Part shown: in pieces, positions 51,902 to 61,514 of the stretch
Layout: every line of letters begins with the position of its first letter
Numbering within the stretch: position 1 is the first letter of the stretch
Source of the DNA: Comamonas fluminis
GTDB taxonomy: Bacteria; Pseudomonadota; Gammaproteobacteria; Burkholderiales; Burkholderiaceae_C
Length of the DNA: 64,000 bases
NCBI RefSeq assembly: GCF_019186805.1
Contig: NZ_CP066783.1
Coordinates: 1,687,501 to 1,751,500, forward strand
Reading direction: 5' to 3'
Position numbers and translations under genes: made by a program
Notes under the pieces: model-generated
The model's input: the letters and a program-made list of their open reading frames with translations, nothing else
Database searches by the model: none
What the model was told of the DNA's origin: nothing

Positions 51902-53646
51902 ATCTCATCGATTGCAAGAAGTTTTCTGATCATGCAAAGACAGACGGCGTTGTGACTCGACGCGGTTTGCTCCAATGGGGTATGGCGGTTTCGGTCGGTG
52001 CTCTCTTGCCCGCTTGCGGAGGTGGCGCAGGTAATGCCGATCAGGAGAGTTTGCCGCAGCCCCAGATATTGCGCTCCAGTGGTGGAGTGCTTGAGCTGCA
52101 TTTGAATGTGCAGTATGCGGACCTATCAATGGCAGTGCCAGATGATGCGGCCTTGATGGATCAATGGGCCAGCTATCCGGTATCGGCCAAACCCAGAGCG
52201 CTGGCTTTGCGGACTTTCAATGGTCAATACATGGCGCCAACCTTGATGTTGAAGCCCGGTGATACCTTGCGTGTGTGGGTCAACAATCGGCTACCCGCAT
52301 CTCCCCAGAGTTCCAGCTGGCAGGGTCTGAATCACCAAAACAGCACCAATCTGCATTTTCATGGCTTGCATGTTGATCCGAAGGAGATTCGCCCCGGTGT
52401 TTTTGGTGACTATGTGGTGGATAAGGCCACTGCAGGGATCAAGCCGGGAGACACTCGTTATCACGAAATCAAAATTCCGCTGGACCATAGCAGCGGCATC
52501 TACTGGTACCACCCACATCTTCATGGATCCACGAATGCCCAAGTGTCCAGTGGCATGTTCGGCGCAATTCTGATCCGTAAGGAAAATGAAGCATTCTGGA
52601 AGGCTAGCGCGGTGGATGAGCAAGTACTTTTTGCTCACAAGCTGACACTGACGGAGCAAGGGCGCACAGACACGCTGGAGGAGTCGTTCGCAAGGCCTGC
52701 ATCGGCTTTTCTGATCAATGGCGTGCATCAACCAACCATCGTGCTTCGCCCCGGTGAAGTGAGACATTGGCACATCGTCAACCCAACATCGTTCTATCCC
52801 CTGTATCCCGTGTTGGATGGTCATGATCTCCATGTGTATGCGCGGGACGGAAACAATTTCAACAAGCGCTTTCGCCTATTGAACAGAGAGACGGTGAAGG
52901 CAGGACTGGCAATGAAGGATTGGCCAGGTAGCTACATCTACCCGGGTGGGCGTCTTTCCATGGTGTTCAAGGCATCCCTGGTCCCGGGAGAGTATTTCCT
53001 GAGATCTGCTGCATGTCCATCTTGGCACAGGCCCACCGGCAGCAGCAATTACGAAGAGGTGATTGCACGCGTAATTGTCCAGGGCGAAGCAGTAAATGAT
53101 GACATTCCAGACCCTACCTTGCTGCGCTCAACGGATGAGTACCTGCCGATAACGGATGAAGAACTGGCGGCCAAAGGCGGAATGCAGCGCTCCATGCGTT
53201 TAGCGATACTGTCCCCGGGTGACTTGAAGCTGGCTCCAATGCCGTCGGATGAGAGCTGGGTGCTGGGCACAGATGGAGTTACTTCTGTCTTTGCCGTTGG
53301 CTCGGATGCGATGCAAAGTGGTATGGCGCCCTATCACTCTGCCTTGACACCCACGCAACTGGTTCCTTTCAATGGAGTCGAGGAGTGGACGGTGTGGAAT
53401 TTCAATGCTTATCCGCACCCGTTTCATATCCATGTGAACGATTGCTATGTGACAAAGGTGAACGGCGAGAGTGTCGATCCATTTTGGGCCGATACCCTGC
53501 CCGTACCTCCAGTCTCCGATTCCAAACCAGGCAGCATTACCTTTCGCATGCGATTTTTGGACTTTGATGGCAGCTTTGTCTGGCACTGCCACGCGCTTGA
53601 TCATGAGGATTTAGGCATGATGCAAGCCGTGGAGATCAAGGTGTAG
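51898..53646 (+). CDS. Multicopper oxidase, Tat-type lipoprotein
   Basis: 582 residues. The N-terminus has a twin-arginine stretch and lipobox (TRRGLLQWGMAVSVGALLPAC, Cys40), so it is probably exported folded and lipid-anchored. All copper motifs are present: NLHFHGLHVD, IYWYHPHLHG, HPFHIHVNDC and WHCHALDHEDLGMM (type 1 Cys, His and Met). It is longer than the CopA-like enzyme at 6186-7583 and not Met-rich, so it belongs to another subgroup, perhaps bilirubin-oxidase/spore-coat-like. It is translationally coupled to the RCC1 gene. The substrate is unknown. Confidence 0.9.
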   Translation: MNLIDCKKFSDHAKTDGVVTRRGLLQWGMAVSVGALLPACGGGAGNADQESLPQPQILRSSGGVLELHLNVQYADLSMAVPDDAALMDQWASYPVSAKPRALALRTFNGQYMAPTLMLKPGDTLRVWVNNRLPASPQSSSWQGLNHQNSTNLHFHGLHVDPKEIRPGVFGDYVVDKATAGIKPGDTRYHEIKIPLDHSSGIYWYHPHLHGSTNAQVSSGMFGAILIRKENEAFWKASAVDEQVLFAHKLTLTEQGRTDTLEESFARPASAFLINGVHQPTIVLRPGEVRHWHIVNPTSFYPLYPVLDGHDLHVYARDGNNFNKRFRLLNRETVKAGLAMKDWPGSYIYPGGRLSMVFKASLVPGEYFLRSAACPSWHRPTGSSNYEEVIARVIVQGEAVNDDIPDPTLLRSTDEYLPITDEELAAKGGMQRSMRLAILSPGDLKLAPMPSDESWVLGTDGVTSVFAVGSDAMQSGMAPYHSALTPTQLVPFNGVEEWTVWNFNAYPHPFHIHVNDCYVTKVNGESVDPFWADTLPVPPVSDSKPGSITFRMRFLDFDGSFVWHCHALDHEDLGMMQAVEIKV

Positions 53647-53652
53647 TGAGGA

Positions 53653-53688
53653 AGCAGGCTTGTGCTCTCAAGCCTGCTGGGCTTTTTC
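53653..53688 (+). terminator. Terminator of the RCC1-oxidase unit
   Basis: AGCAGGCTTG (53653-53662) pairs perfectly with CAAGCCTGCT (53669-53678), followed by GGGCTTTTT. It starts 7 bases after the stop. Confidence 0.85.
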
Positions 53689-53814
53689 CAGCGCGCAATG
53701 GCCTAAATGTTTAAATCTGTTGCGTTTCGTGCTGCATTCTGAGAGGTGAGGGTCGGGTGGGTATGGCAAACTCATCAGCTTTCTGTGTTGAACGCCGTGG
53801 GGCGCGAGTATCGA

Positions 53815-56205
53815 ATGCAAAAAATCATTGGTCAGATTGCTCAAGAACTGAATGTCAAGCCGCAGCAGGTGAGCGCGGCGGTGGAATTGCTCGATGGTGG
53901 TGCTACGGTTCCGTTTGTGGCCCGTTACCGCAAGGAAGCTACAGGCGGCCTGGATGACACGCAGCTGCGCACGCTGGATGAGCGCTTGACTTATCTGCGC
54001 GAGCTGGAAGACCGCCGCGAGACCGTCATCAAGGCCATTGACGAGCAAGGCAAGCTGACCGATGCGCTGCGCCTGGCGATTGCCCAGGCGCCTACCAAGC
54101 AGGAGCTGGAAGACATTTACCTGCCCTTCAAGCAAAAGCGCCGCACCAAGGGCCAGATTGCCAAGGAATTCGGCATCGAGCCGCTGGCCGACAAGCTGTT
54201 TGCCGACCCCGCGCTGGACCCGCACAAAGAAGCCGAGGCCTTTTGCAAGCCAGCAACCACCTTGGACGACGGCAAGCCAGGGCCTGATTTTTCGACCACC
54301 TTTGCCGTGCTCGATGGCGTGCGTGACATCCTGTCCGAGCGCTGGGCCGAAGACCCGGCCCTGGTGCAGAAGCTGCGCGAATGGCTGTGGGACGAAGGGC
54401 TGCTCAAGTCCAAGAAGGTGGAAGCCAAGAACGAGAACGACCCCGAGGTCGCCAAGTTCCGCGATTATTTTGAATACGACGAGCCCATCGGCCGCGTGCC
54501 TTCGCACCGCGCTTTGGCCGTGTTCCGTGGCCGGGCACTCGAAATTCTCGAAGCCAAGCTGGTGCAACCCGTCGAGCCCGAGCCTGGTCAGCCAAGTCTG
54601 GCCGAAGGCAAGATTGCCTTGCACCTGGGCTGGAGCCACGCCAAGCGCGCGTCTGACGATCTGCTGCGCAAATGCGTGGCCTGGACCTGGCGCGTCAAGC
54701 TGAGCCTGTCCACCGAGCGTGACCTTTTCAGCCGCCTGCGCGAAGACGCTGAAAAAGTGGCGATCAAGGTGTTTGGCGATAACCTGCGCGATCTGCTGCT
54801 GGCCGCACCTGCCGGCCAACGCGCCGTTATTGGCCTGGACCCTGGCATCCGCACCGGCGTGAAGGTGGCCGTGGTGGACCAGACCGGCAAGTTGGTGGAC
54901 ACGACCACCATCTACCCGCACGAGCCGCGCCGCGACTGGGATGGCTCCTTGGCCGTTCTCGCCCGCCTGGTGGAGAAACACAATATCAATTTGATCGCGA
55001 TTGGCAACGGTACAGCCAGCCGTGAGACCGACAAGCTGGCGGCTGACCTGATCAAAATTGCTGGCAAGGCCGACAAGAAGATCGAAAAAGTGGTGGTGAG
55101 CGAGGCCGGTGCTTCGGTCTATTCCGCCAGCGAATTCGCCGCACTGGAAATGCCCGATATCGACGTGAGCCTGCGCGGCGCAGCATCGATTGCCCGTCGC
55201 CTGCAGGACCCGCTGGCCGAGCTGGTCAAGATCGACCCCAAGAGCATTGGCGTGGGCCAGTACCAGCACGACGTGAACCAGAGCGAGCTGGCGCGCCAGC
55301 TGGATGCTGTGGTGGAAGACTGCGTGAACTCGGTGGGCGTGGATTTGAACACCGCCTCGGCCCCGTTGTTGACCCGCGTGTCGGGCCTGTCGGGCTCGGT
55401 CGCCAAGTCAGTGGTGCGCTGGCGCGATGCCAATGGCTCGTTCAGCAACCGCAAGCAGCTGATGGAAGTGGCCGGCCTGGGCGCCAAGACTTTTGAGCAG
55501 GCCGCAGGTTTCTTGCGCATTCGCGGTGGCGATAACCCGCTCGATATGACCGGCGTTCACCCTGAAACTTATCCGGTGGTGGAGCAGATTATTGTCTCCA
55601 CCGGCAAGCCCGTGGACCAGATCATGGGCCGGGGCGAGGTGCTCAAGTCGCTCAAGCCCGAACAGTTCGCCAGCGAGAAGTTTGGCGCCATCACCATCAA
55701 GGACATTCTGGGCGAGCTGGAAAAGCCTGGCCGTGACCCGCGCCCTGACTTTGTGGTGGCCCGCTTCAACGACGGCGTGGAAGACATCAAGGACCTGAAG
55801 GAAGGCATGACGCTGGAAGGTACGGTGAGCAACGTGGCCCAGTTTGGCGCTTTTGTCGATCTGGGCGTGCATCAGGACGGTCTGGTGCACGTGAGCCAGA
55901 TGAGCCACAAGTTCATCGAAGACGCGCGCGAAGTGGTCAAGACCGGCCAGATCGTCAAGGTCAAGGTGCTGGAAGTGGATGTGGACCGCAAGCGCATCAG
56001 CCTGACGATGAAGCTGGATGCTGCGCCTGCAAGGCGCGACGGTCCGCGCGACAATCGCTTTGAAGGCGCAGGCCGTGGCAACAACTACGGCGGTGGTAAC
56101 CGCGGTGGGCGCGACAACTTTGCCCAGCCCCAGCGTGGCAACCAGCCCACACAGCCAAATGCAATGGCATCAGCCTTTGCCAAGTTGCAGGGGCTCAAGA
56201 AATAA
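53815..56205 (+). CDS. tex: Tex, transcription accessory RNA-binding protein
   Basis: 796 residues from ATG at 53815, where the family start begins (MQKIIGQIAQELNVKPQQV); the frame opens 23 codons earlier without family residues. Order: N-terminal helical domain (VPFVARYRKEATGGLDDTQLR), YqgF/RNase H-like domain (AVIGLDPGIRTGVKVAVVD; IAIGNGTASRETDKL), helix-hairpin-helix (VGVDLNTASAPLLTRVSGLSG; LMEVAGLGAKTFEQAAGFL), S1 domain (LEGTVSNVAQFGAFVDLGVHQDGLVH) and a Gly/Arg/Asn-rich tail. It is a housekeeping factor linked to transcription and virulence in other species. Length and domains are normal. Confidence 0.95.
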   Translation: MQKIIGQIAQELNVKPQQVSAAVELLDGGATVPFVARYRKEATGGLDDTQLRTLDERLTYLRELEDRRETVIKAIDEQGKLTDALRLAIAQAPTKQELEDIYLPFKQKRRTKGQIAKEFGIEPLADKLFADPALDPHKEAEAFCKPATTLDDGKPGPDFSTTFAVLDGVRDILSERWAEDPALVQKLREWLWDEGLLKSKKVEAKNENDPEVAKFRDYFEYDEPIGRVPSHRALAVFRGRALEILEAKLVQPVEPEPGQPSLAEGKIALHLGWSHAKRASDDLLRKCVAWTWRVKLSLSTERDLFSRLREDAEKVAIKVFGDNLRDLLLAAPAGQRAVIGLDPGIRTGVKVAVVDQTGKLVDTTTIYPHEPRRDWDGSLAVLARLVEKHNINLIAIGNGTASRETDKLAADLIKIAGKADKKIEKVVVSEAGASVYSASEFAALEMPDIDVSLRGAASIARRLQDPLAELVKIDPKSIGVGQYQHDVNQSELARQLDAVVEDCVNSVGVDLNTASAPLLTRVSGLSGSVAKSVVRWRDANGSFSNRKQLMEVAGLGAKTFEQAAGFLRIRGGDNPLDMTGVHPETYPVVEQIIVSTGKPVDQIMGRGEVLKSLKPEQFASEKFGAITIKDILGELEKPGRDPRPDFVVARFNDGVEDIKDLKEGMTLEGTVSNVAQFGAFVDLGVHQDGLVHVSQMSHKFIEDAREVVKTGQIVKVKVLEVDVDRKRISLTMKLDAAPARRDGPRDNRFEGAGRGNNYGGGNRGGRDNFAQPQRGNQPTQPNAMASAFAKLQGLKK

Positions 56206-56260
56206 TCTCCTTCCTGGCCGCCAATACGATATTCACAGGCGGCCTGCAGAGGGAGACGGA

Positions 56261-57511
56261 ATGCTGAGCAATAGAAGAGAACGGGGGCGCGTGCTCCCCG
56301 TTCTGGCGGTAGTACTGCTGGTCGTTTTTATCGGCGCCAAGATGACGTCGCGGGGCTGGATATCGCTGGACAGAGTCAAACAGAAAGCCCAGGCGCAGCA
56401 GCCGGTAGCTCTGGTCTGGCCGCCAGCGCTTGCCGCTGAAAGCGACCGCTTTTGCCACACTGTCAAGCTGACACTGGAACAGCTGGACAAGGCCAATGAA
56501 GAGGGGCTGCCGGTCGATCAGCAGCGCCGATGCATTACCCGTGATGCCATGGCTGAGCACGAGGCTGCCAAAGTACGCAATGCCGCAGCACGCCGTGCTG
56601 ATGCCGCAAGGCGTGAAGAGCAGGCTCAGATTGAAAAAACGGTAGAGCAGCAAATCTCGACCGGGGCAATTGCCTTGCAGAACTTGCTGCAGGCGCGGGC
56701 AGGAATTACCACCCAGATCACCACAGCCTTGCAGCACGGTGCGCGTGCGGCGATCAAGCCCATGCCGCAGCCACCCGCTTCGTTGTTTGTACCCATGAGC
56801 TATACCAGCGGAAGTCTTCAGCTCAAGGCGTTTGTCACCCCGCCTCCTGGCGATGGTCGCAAGCTGCCGCTCATGGTTTGGCTTACCGGGGGCGATACGA
56901 ATACTCTGGGTAACTTCTGGACGGAAGGCCCTGCGGAGAATGACCAGAGCGCGGCCGCCTTTCGCAAGGCTGGCATGGCCATGCTGTTTCCCGCATTGCG
57001 GGGCGGCAATGACAACCCTGGACAGCAGGAATACTTCTGGGGCGAGGTGCAAGACGTGGCTGCAGCCATTTTGCAGGCTGCGCAGCTTCCCTACATAGAT
57101 GCTTCGCGTATCTATCTGGGTGGGCACAGCACCGGAGGCACTTTGGCGCTGCTGACAGCTGCCGCTGGGCTGCCGGTGCAGGGGGTGTTTGCCTTTGGAC
57201 CGGTGGACGATATCAGCAGCTATGACTGGCCGATACGCTGGAGCCTGCTGTCTGTGGATGAGAGAAAGCTGCGCTCTCCCATGTACTGGCTGCATGGCGT
57301 CAAGAGTCCGACCTGGATCATCGAAGGCAGCAAGCGGCCCAGCAATATCAGCAGTCTCGATAATCTTTGCGCTGGACGAAAGTCAGAACAGGTGCACTGC
57401 GTGACGGTTCATGGAAGTGATCACTTTTCCGTGCTACAACCGCTGACACGCAAAATTGCCAGCCAGCTGGTGATGGGGCAGCCGGTACAGCTGCAAAGAG
57501 ATGAAAAATAA
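56261..57511 (+). CDS. Membrane-anchored alpha/beta hydrolase
   Basis: 416 residues from ATG at 56261 (GGGAGA 4 bases upstream). One N-terminal TM helix (VLPVLAVVLLVVFIGAKM) puts the rest in the periplasm. Residues 45-150 contain a charged coiled coil (AEHEAAKVRNAAARRADAARREEQAQIEK). The C-terminal half is a prolyl-oligopeptidase/dienelactone-hydrolase-like fold: LPLMVWLTGGDTNTLG, nucleophile elbow LGGHSTGGTLALL (Ser), and the late His in VHGSDHFSVLQP. Peptidase or esterase activity is likely; the substrate is unknown. It is 55 bases after tex. Confidence 0.82.
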   Translation: MLSNRRERGRVLPVLAVVLLVVFIGAKMTSRGWISLDRVKQKAQAQQPVALVWPPALAAESDRFCHTVKLTLEQLDKANEEGLPVDQQRRCITRDAMAEHEAAKVRNAAARRADAARREEQAQIEKTVEQQISTGAIALQNLLQARAGITTQITTALQHGARAAIKPMPQPPASLFVPMSYTSGSLQLKAFVTPPPGDGRKLPLMVWLTGGDTNTLGNFWTEGPAENDQSAAAFRKAGMAMLFPALRGGNDNPGQQEYFWGEVQDVAAAILQAAQLPYIDASRIYLGGHSTGGTLALLTAAAGLPVQGVFAFGPVDDISSYDWPIRWSLLSVDERKLRSPMYWLHGVKSPTWIIEGSKRPSNISSLDNLCAGRKSEQVHCVTVHGSDHFSVLQPLTRKIASQLVMGQPVQLQRDEK

Positions 57512-57583
57512 TGCAGGAGCGGCCGGTTTCGTGCTGCTCAGCCAAAGAGAGGTGAAGGGTAGTTGCATGCCCTCACACAAGGG

Positions 57584-58426
57584 ATGAGTCACGCAAAACC
57601 ATTGAATCTGTCCGCTGTGCTGGCGTCACAGTCCACGCTGCCAAGTCAGCCTAGGGCTTTGGCGCTGCTGTCCAGCGAGCTGCTCAAGCCGCAGCCGCAT
57701 ATGCGTAGTCTGACGCAGCTTTTCTCGGCAGACCCTGTGCTGGCTGCACGCTTGCTGGCCATGGCGAACGGGCCAGCACATTTGATGAGCCAGCGTGTCA
57801 ACAGCATTCCAGAGGCGCTGGTCGTTCTCTCCCCCCTGCAACTGCGCCAATTGCTGAACAAGGCCTCGCCGGGGGTGGACCGTGCGTCTGCTGCAGGCTG
57901 GCGGCTGGCGTCATTCTGGCGATATAGCCTGGATACCGCGCGCATGGCACGGGCCTTGGCAATGTCGGTGCAGGCCAATGCATCGGCTGCCTATTCGCTT
58001 GGGCTGGTGCATGGCCTGGGTGAGTTGTTGCTGCAACAGGCGGACCCCGCAACCGCCGCCAGACTGGCGGAGCTGCTGGAGCCTTTTCACCCGCAAAGAC
58101 CGCAGGTGGAAATGCAGTTGCTTGGCTACTGCTCAGGGCAGATCTGCGCCCATCTGGCCCGCCAATGGAATCTGCCCGTGGCACTGGCAGACTCTTTGCA
58201 ATATATGCATCAGCCACTGGAGCAGCCCGCTTTTGAGCCATTGACCGGAGTGCTTCATCTGGCCATGTGGCGCGCCGGAACACGGGCCTTGCAATGGAGC
58301 GACCGGAAGCTGGCCGTATCTTTCCCAGCGGAGGTCGGGCTGGCCTTGGGAATGGATATCGACATGGTGTTGCGCCAAGCCTCCATTGACTGGCATGCGG
58401 GTGCGGAGCCCGATGTCAGGTTCTAA
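57584..58426 (+). CDS. HDOD-domain protein
   Basis: 280 residues from ATG at 57584; a TTG at 57563 preceded by GAAGGG is a good alternative. HDOD is an HD-like fold that usually lacks the full metal site and acts in signalling. Visible are SQPRALALLSSELLKPQPHM, FSADPVLAARLLAMANGPAHL, SIPEALVVLSPLQLRQLL and YSLGLVHGLGELLLQQ. The HD-type dyad is absent (LVHGLGEL instead of HDIG). It precedes a two-component pair by about 290 bases and may take part in the same signalling, but this is not shown. Confidence 0.82.
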   Translation: MSHAKPLNLSAVLASQSTLPSQPRALALLSSELLKPQPHMRSLTQLFSADPVLAARLLAMANGPAHLMSQRVNSIPEALVVLSPLQLRQLLNKASPGVDRASAAGWRLASFWRYSLDTARMARALAMSVQANASAAYSLGLVHGLGELLLQQADPATAARLAELLEPFHPQRPQVEMQLLGYCSGQICAHLARQWNLPVALADSLQYMHQPLEQPAFEPLTGVLHLAMWRAGTRALQWSDRKLAVSFPAEVGLALGMDIDMVLRQASIDWHAGAEPDVRF

Positions 58427-58718
58427 GTATGTAACCTGTTAATTGTTTTTAAAGGTATCTAGTTGCAGATGCCTGTGGGTAGTCAAGGCGTGGATTCACT
58501 GCTAATTACTTCAGGCGATGGTGCGGAATTTGTATCAAACATTGCCTGTTGACTTACAAGCGCGCGCAGTAATTATTGTTTAAATCTATCTAACAAAATT
58601 TTAGAGAGTTTTTGTTTATGTTACGTATTGGGCCACAAGCCGAACGTGGCATCAAAACTCTCTGCGCTTGGAGAACATCTTGAAACCTGACAGCCTGGCT
58701 TTTGATGAAGGTAATCTG
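58427..58718. other. AT-rich leader before the two-component genes
   Basis: No gene is supported. The DNA is AT-richer than its surroundings (for example 58560-58615), as in a promoter region. TTG starts for the response regulator at 58668 and 58680 fall inside it. Confidence 0.4.
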
Positions 58719-59450
58719 ATGTTGCGCCCGCAGTCGGTGGAGCTCAGCAGTGCATCCCTGTGGCCCGATTTTCTGGTGGGTCAGCCGGATAGGCCGGTGC
58801 GTGTGCTGGTGGTTGATGATGATGTGCACCTGCGCATGGTCATTTCCCAGGAGGTGATGAATGACCGCCGCACCATGGTGGTTGGCCAGGCCGGCAGTGT
58901 GCGGGAAGCCAAGAAGGTCATTCGCCAGCAGGATTTCGATGTCATGCTGCTGGATCTGAACCTGGGCGATGGGGACGGGCTGGAACTCATTGATGTCATG
59001 AAAAGCATGCGCCCTCATGCCGATGCCATTGTGATTTCGGTGGTCGAGACCGAAGATCAGGTTGTGCGTGCTTTTGAGCTGGGAGCCACAGGCTATCTGA
59101 TCAAGAACTCCTGGTTTGGCAACTACCCTCAGGCGGTGCTGCAGGTGGCGAATGGTGGTGCATCGATCACGCCCACCTTGGCGCGCCGGCTATTGCAGCG
59201 TTTTGACAAGCGTGTTCCCGCCCCGGTGCCTGATGGTGAAGAGGGCAGCAGCGCCCTGGACCGGCTCTCCATGCGCGAGCGTGAAGTGCTTCGCCTGGTT
59301 TCCAGTGGGCATACCAGTGCCGAGATCGGCACCAAGCTGGAAATCAGCGCCATGACGGTCAACACCCACATCAAGAATATTTACCGCAAGCTGCAGGTTC
59401 GCACACGTGCCCAGGCCGTGCGATTTGCCTCCTTGCGTGGTTTGTTCTGA
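58719..59450 (+). CDS. NarL/LuxR-family response regulator
   Basis: 243 residues from ATG at 58719 (GAAGG 7 bases upstream); a TTG at 58680 with GGAG upstream would add 13 residues. Receiver domain: VLVVDDDVHLRMVIS acid pocket, phospho-Asp79 (VMLLDLNLGDGDG), the T/S position at VISVVE and Lys in GYLIKNSWFG. The output is a LuxR helix-turn-helix (LSMREREVLRLVSSGHTSAEIGTKL...SAMTVNTHIKNIYRKL, in pieces). It overlaps nothing but is 7 bases before the kinase gene, a normal two-component pair. The target genes are unknown. Confidence 0.9.
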   Translation: MLRPQSVELSSASLWPDFLVGQPDRPVRVLVVDDDVHLRMVISQEVMNDRRTMVVGQAGSVREAKKVIRQQDFDVMLLDLNLGDGDGLELIDVMKSMRPHADAIVISVVETEDQVVRAFELGATGYLIKNSWFGNYPQAVLQVANGGASITPTLARRLLQRFDKRVPAPVPDGEEGSSALDRLSMREREVLRLVSSGHTSAEIGTKLEISAMTVNTHIKNIYRKLQVRTRAQAVRFASLRGLF

Positions 59451-59457
59451 GGGGCTG

Positions 59458-60336
59458 GTGAACCGGGCTGGCAACCGCATGATCTTTGTGCACCTGGCCC
59501 TGTGGGCGGTGCAGTGTGCTGTTGCGGTGGGCTGGCTGATGTCACTGGGCTGGTCCACATCATCATTTCTCTGGTGGGTTTCTGCGCTGGCCGCCGTCAT
59601 GTGCGCGGCCATGCTGCTGTGGCTGATTCCACAGGCTTATAGAGCCTTGCTGTGGCGCAGACGAAAGAGCATCCGCCCATCTCGTGAAGTGCAGACAGAG
59701 CGCAAGCGTATTGCCGCTGCCTTGCATGACGGCCTGGGCAGCCAGCTTGTGCACGCCATGGCACTGGCAAGCTCGCACAAAGATTCAGACATGCAGCAGT
59801 TGCTGGAGCAAAGCCTGCTGGATTTGCGGCTGATTGTGGATTCCATGGATGCGGAGGACGGCCCCTTGTCCCTGCGTCTGGCCAGATACCGGCACAGACT
59901 GCAGAGCGTGCTGGAGCACCGGGGTATTACCCTGCACTGGGATGTTTGGGACCCTGAGCTGCTGGGCGAAGAGGGGCAACTGCCGCGCGGAATGATGGCG
60001 CAGCACATCATGGCCATCTTGCAGGAAGCGGTGAGCAATATTTTGCAGCACGCTGGCGCCCGTGAAATCTGGATTACGCTGGCGCAGGATACAAGGCATG
60101 AGGCCGTCAGCAGCCAGGTGCATGCCTGTCTTTGTATTGAAGATGACGGCCGTGGCTTACCAGCAGACATGGCCTGTGTGAAGCCTGAACCATCCTTGCC
60201 AGAGCCCGGGCGACCTGCGCATTTTGCTTCCGGCATGGGGCTGGCCAATATGTTCAGACGAGCACGCGAAATCGGCGCGCGGCTGGAGGTTCAGCCGCGC
60301 GAAGGCGGTGGCAGCCTGGTTCGTCTGTGCTGGTAG
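59458..60336 (+). CDS. Sensor histidine kinase, NarX/DegS-like (HisKA_3)
   Basis: 292 residues from GTG at 59458 (GAGGGG upstream, adjacent to the regulator stop). Two TM helices (FVHLALWAVQCAVAVGWLM; FLWWVSALAAVMCAAMLLWLI) have almost no periplasmic loop, so sensing may be intramembrane. The DHp motif is TERKRIAAALHDGLGSQL with His90. The ATP-binding domain has QEAVSNILQHAGA (N box), CIEDDGRGLP (G1) and ASGMGLANMFRRAREIGA (G2). All key residues are present. The stimulus is unknown. Confidence 0.9.
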   Translation: MNRAGNRMIFVHLALWAVQCAVAVGWLMSLGWSTSSFLWWVSALAAVMCAAMLLWLIPQAYRALLWRRRKSIRPSREVQTERKRIAAALHDGLGSQLVHAMALASSHKDSDMQQLLEQSLLDLRLIVDSMDAEDGPLSLRLARYRHRLQSVLEHRGITLHWDVWDPELLGEEGQLPRGMMAQHIMAILQEAVSNILQHAGAREIWITLAQDTRHEAVSSQVHACLCIEDDGRGLPADMACVKPEPSLPEPGRPAHFASGMGLANMFRRAREIGARLEVQPREGGGSLVRLCW

Positions 60337-60398
60337 TGGCATCACTTCGACAGCACCGCTGATATTGCGCGGCGGGCGCCATCAGCAACAATGCAGGC

Positions 60399-61514
60399 AT
60401 GACTTCTGTTTCACCCGCTCTGCGCATTTATGCCGGCCCCAAGGCTCTGGCTCATCTTCGTCAGCATGGATTGGCGCCAGAGCATGTGCGCGTCATCCCC
60501 GCCGCAGCGGGTGGCCCTAAAGGGCTGATTCTGGGGCCGCTGGATCGTTTTATTTTTGGGCACTGGCTGAGTCAAAGCCATCAGCCGGTTGATCTGGTGG
60601 GGGCATCTATTGGTGCCTGGCGCATGGCCACTGCCTGCCTTGATAACCCCGAGCAGGCTTTTGAGCGGCTGGAGCGCGACTATATTGCCCAGCGCTTTGA
60701 TCCTCCAGCGGGTCAGAAACGAACGCCAGCATCGCTGGTCAGTGAACGGTTTGCCCAAAGCCTGCAGGATTTTTATGGCGGCCGTATCTCCGAGGTTCTG
60801 TATCACCCGCGTTACCGGCTGCATGTAGTCGCCTCCCGCGGGCAGCACATGCTGGCGCGTGAGTCACGCTGGCGCACGCCGCTGGGCTATCTGGGGGCAT
60901 TTGCCGCCAATGCGATGCACAGGCCTGCGCTGGGGCGCTGGCTGGAGCGGGTGGTGTTCTCAACCGGGGTTGACGGCGTTGCGCATCGCTTGCCGTTTTC
61001 GGCCGGCGGTTTGCGCACCCGGCAAGTCGCGCTGGACGAGCGCAACTTCATGGATGCTGTGCGCGCCAGTTGCTCGATTCCCTTTGTGCTGCAGGCGGTG
61101 CACGATATTGCCGGTGCACCTCGCGGCGCGTATTGGGATGGGGGCATTACCGACTATCACATGCACCTGGATTACGCGGCCTCCGGCGCTGCCAGTGAAA
61201 GCCACGGCGGCATTGTGCTGTACCCGCATTTTCAGAAGGCGGTCGTGCCCGGCTGGCTGGACAAGGGCCTGCGCTGGCGGCATCGGTCCAGCCGCTTTCT
61301 GGATGCCATGGTGGTGCTGGCGCCTGATCCAGCATGGGTCGGGCAGCTGCCGCGTGGCAAATTGCCAGATCGGCATGACTTTGTGGACTACGGCAGCGAT
61401 CACGATGCCCGGGCTGCCGCATGGCATGCAGCGACAGCGGCAAGCCGCCAGTTGGCCGATGAATTTGCACAGTGGCTGGAGCGTCCGGATCTGTCGCGTG
61501 TGGAACAACTTTGA
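60399..61514 (+). CDS. Patatin-like phospholipase family protein
   Basis: 371 residues. It is a Ser-Asp dyad lipase/acyl hydrolase fold: Gly-rich oxyanion region AAAGGPKGLILGPLDRF, nucleophile motif DLVGASIGAWRMA (GxSxG), and the catalytic Asp in YWDGGITDYHMHLDY (DGG). Other segments (SRFLDAMVVLAPDPAW) do not match well-known members. There is no signal peptide, so it is probably cytoplasmic. The stop codon lies within a TTGATAGC-type repeat. The substrate is unknown. Confidence 0.82.
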   Translation: MTSVSPALRIYAGPKALAHLRQHGLAPEHVRVIPAAAGGPKGLILGPLDRFIFGHWLSQSHQPVDLVGASIGAWRMATACLDNPEQAFERLERDYIAQRFDPPAGQKRTPASLVSERFAQSLQDFYGGRISEVLYHPRYRLHVVASRGQHMLARESRWRTPLGYLGAFAANAMHRPALGRWLERVVFSTGVDGVAHRLPFSAGGLRTRQVALDERNFMDAVRASCSIPFVLQAVHDIAGAPRGAYWDGGITDYHMHLDYAASGAASESHGGIVLYPHFQKAVVPGWLDKGLRWRHRSSRFLDAMVVLAPDPAWVGQLPRGKLPDRHDFVDYGSDHDARAAAWHAATAASRQLADEFAQWLERPDLSRVEQL

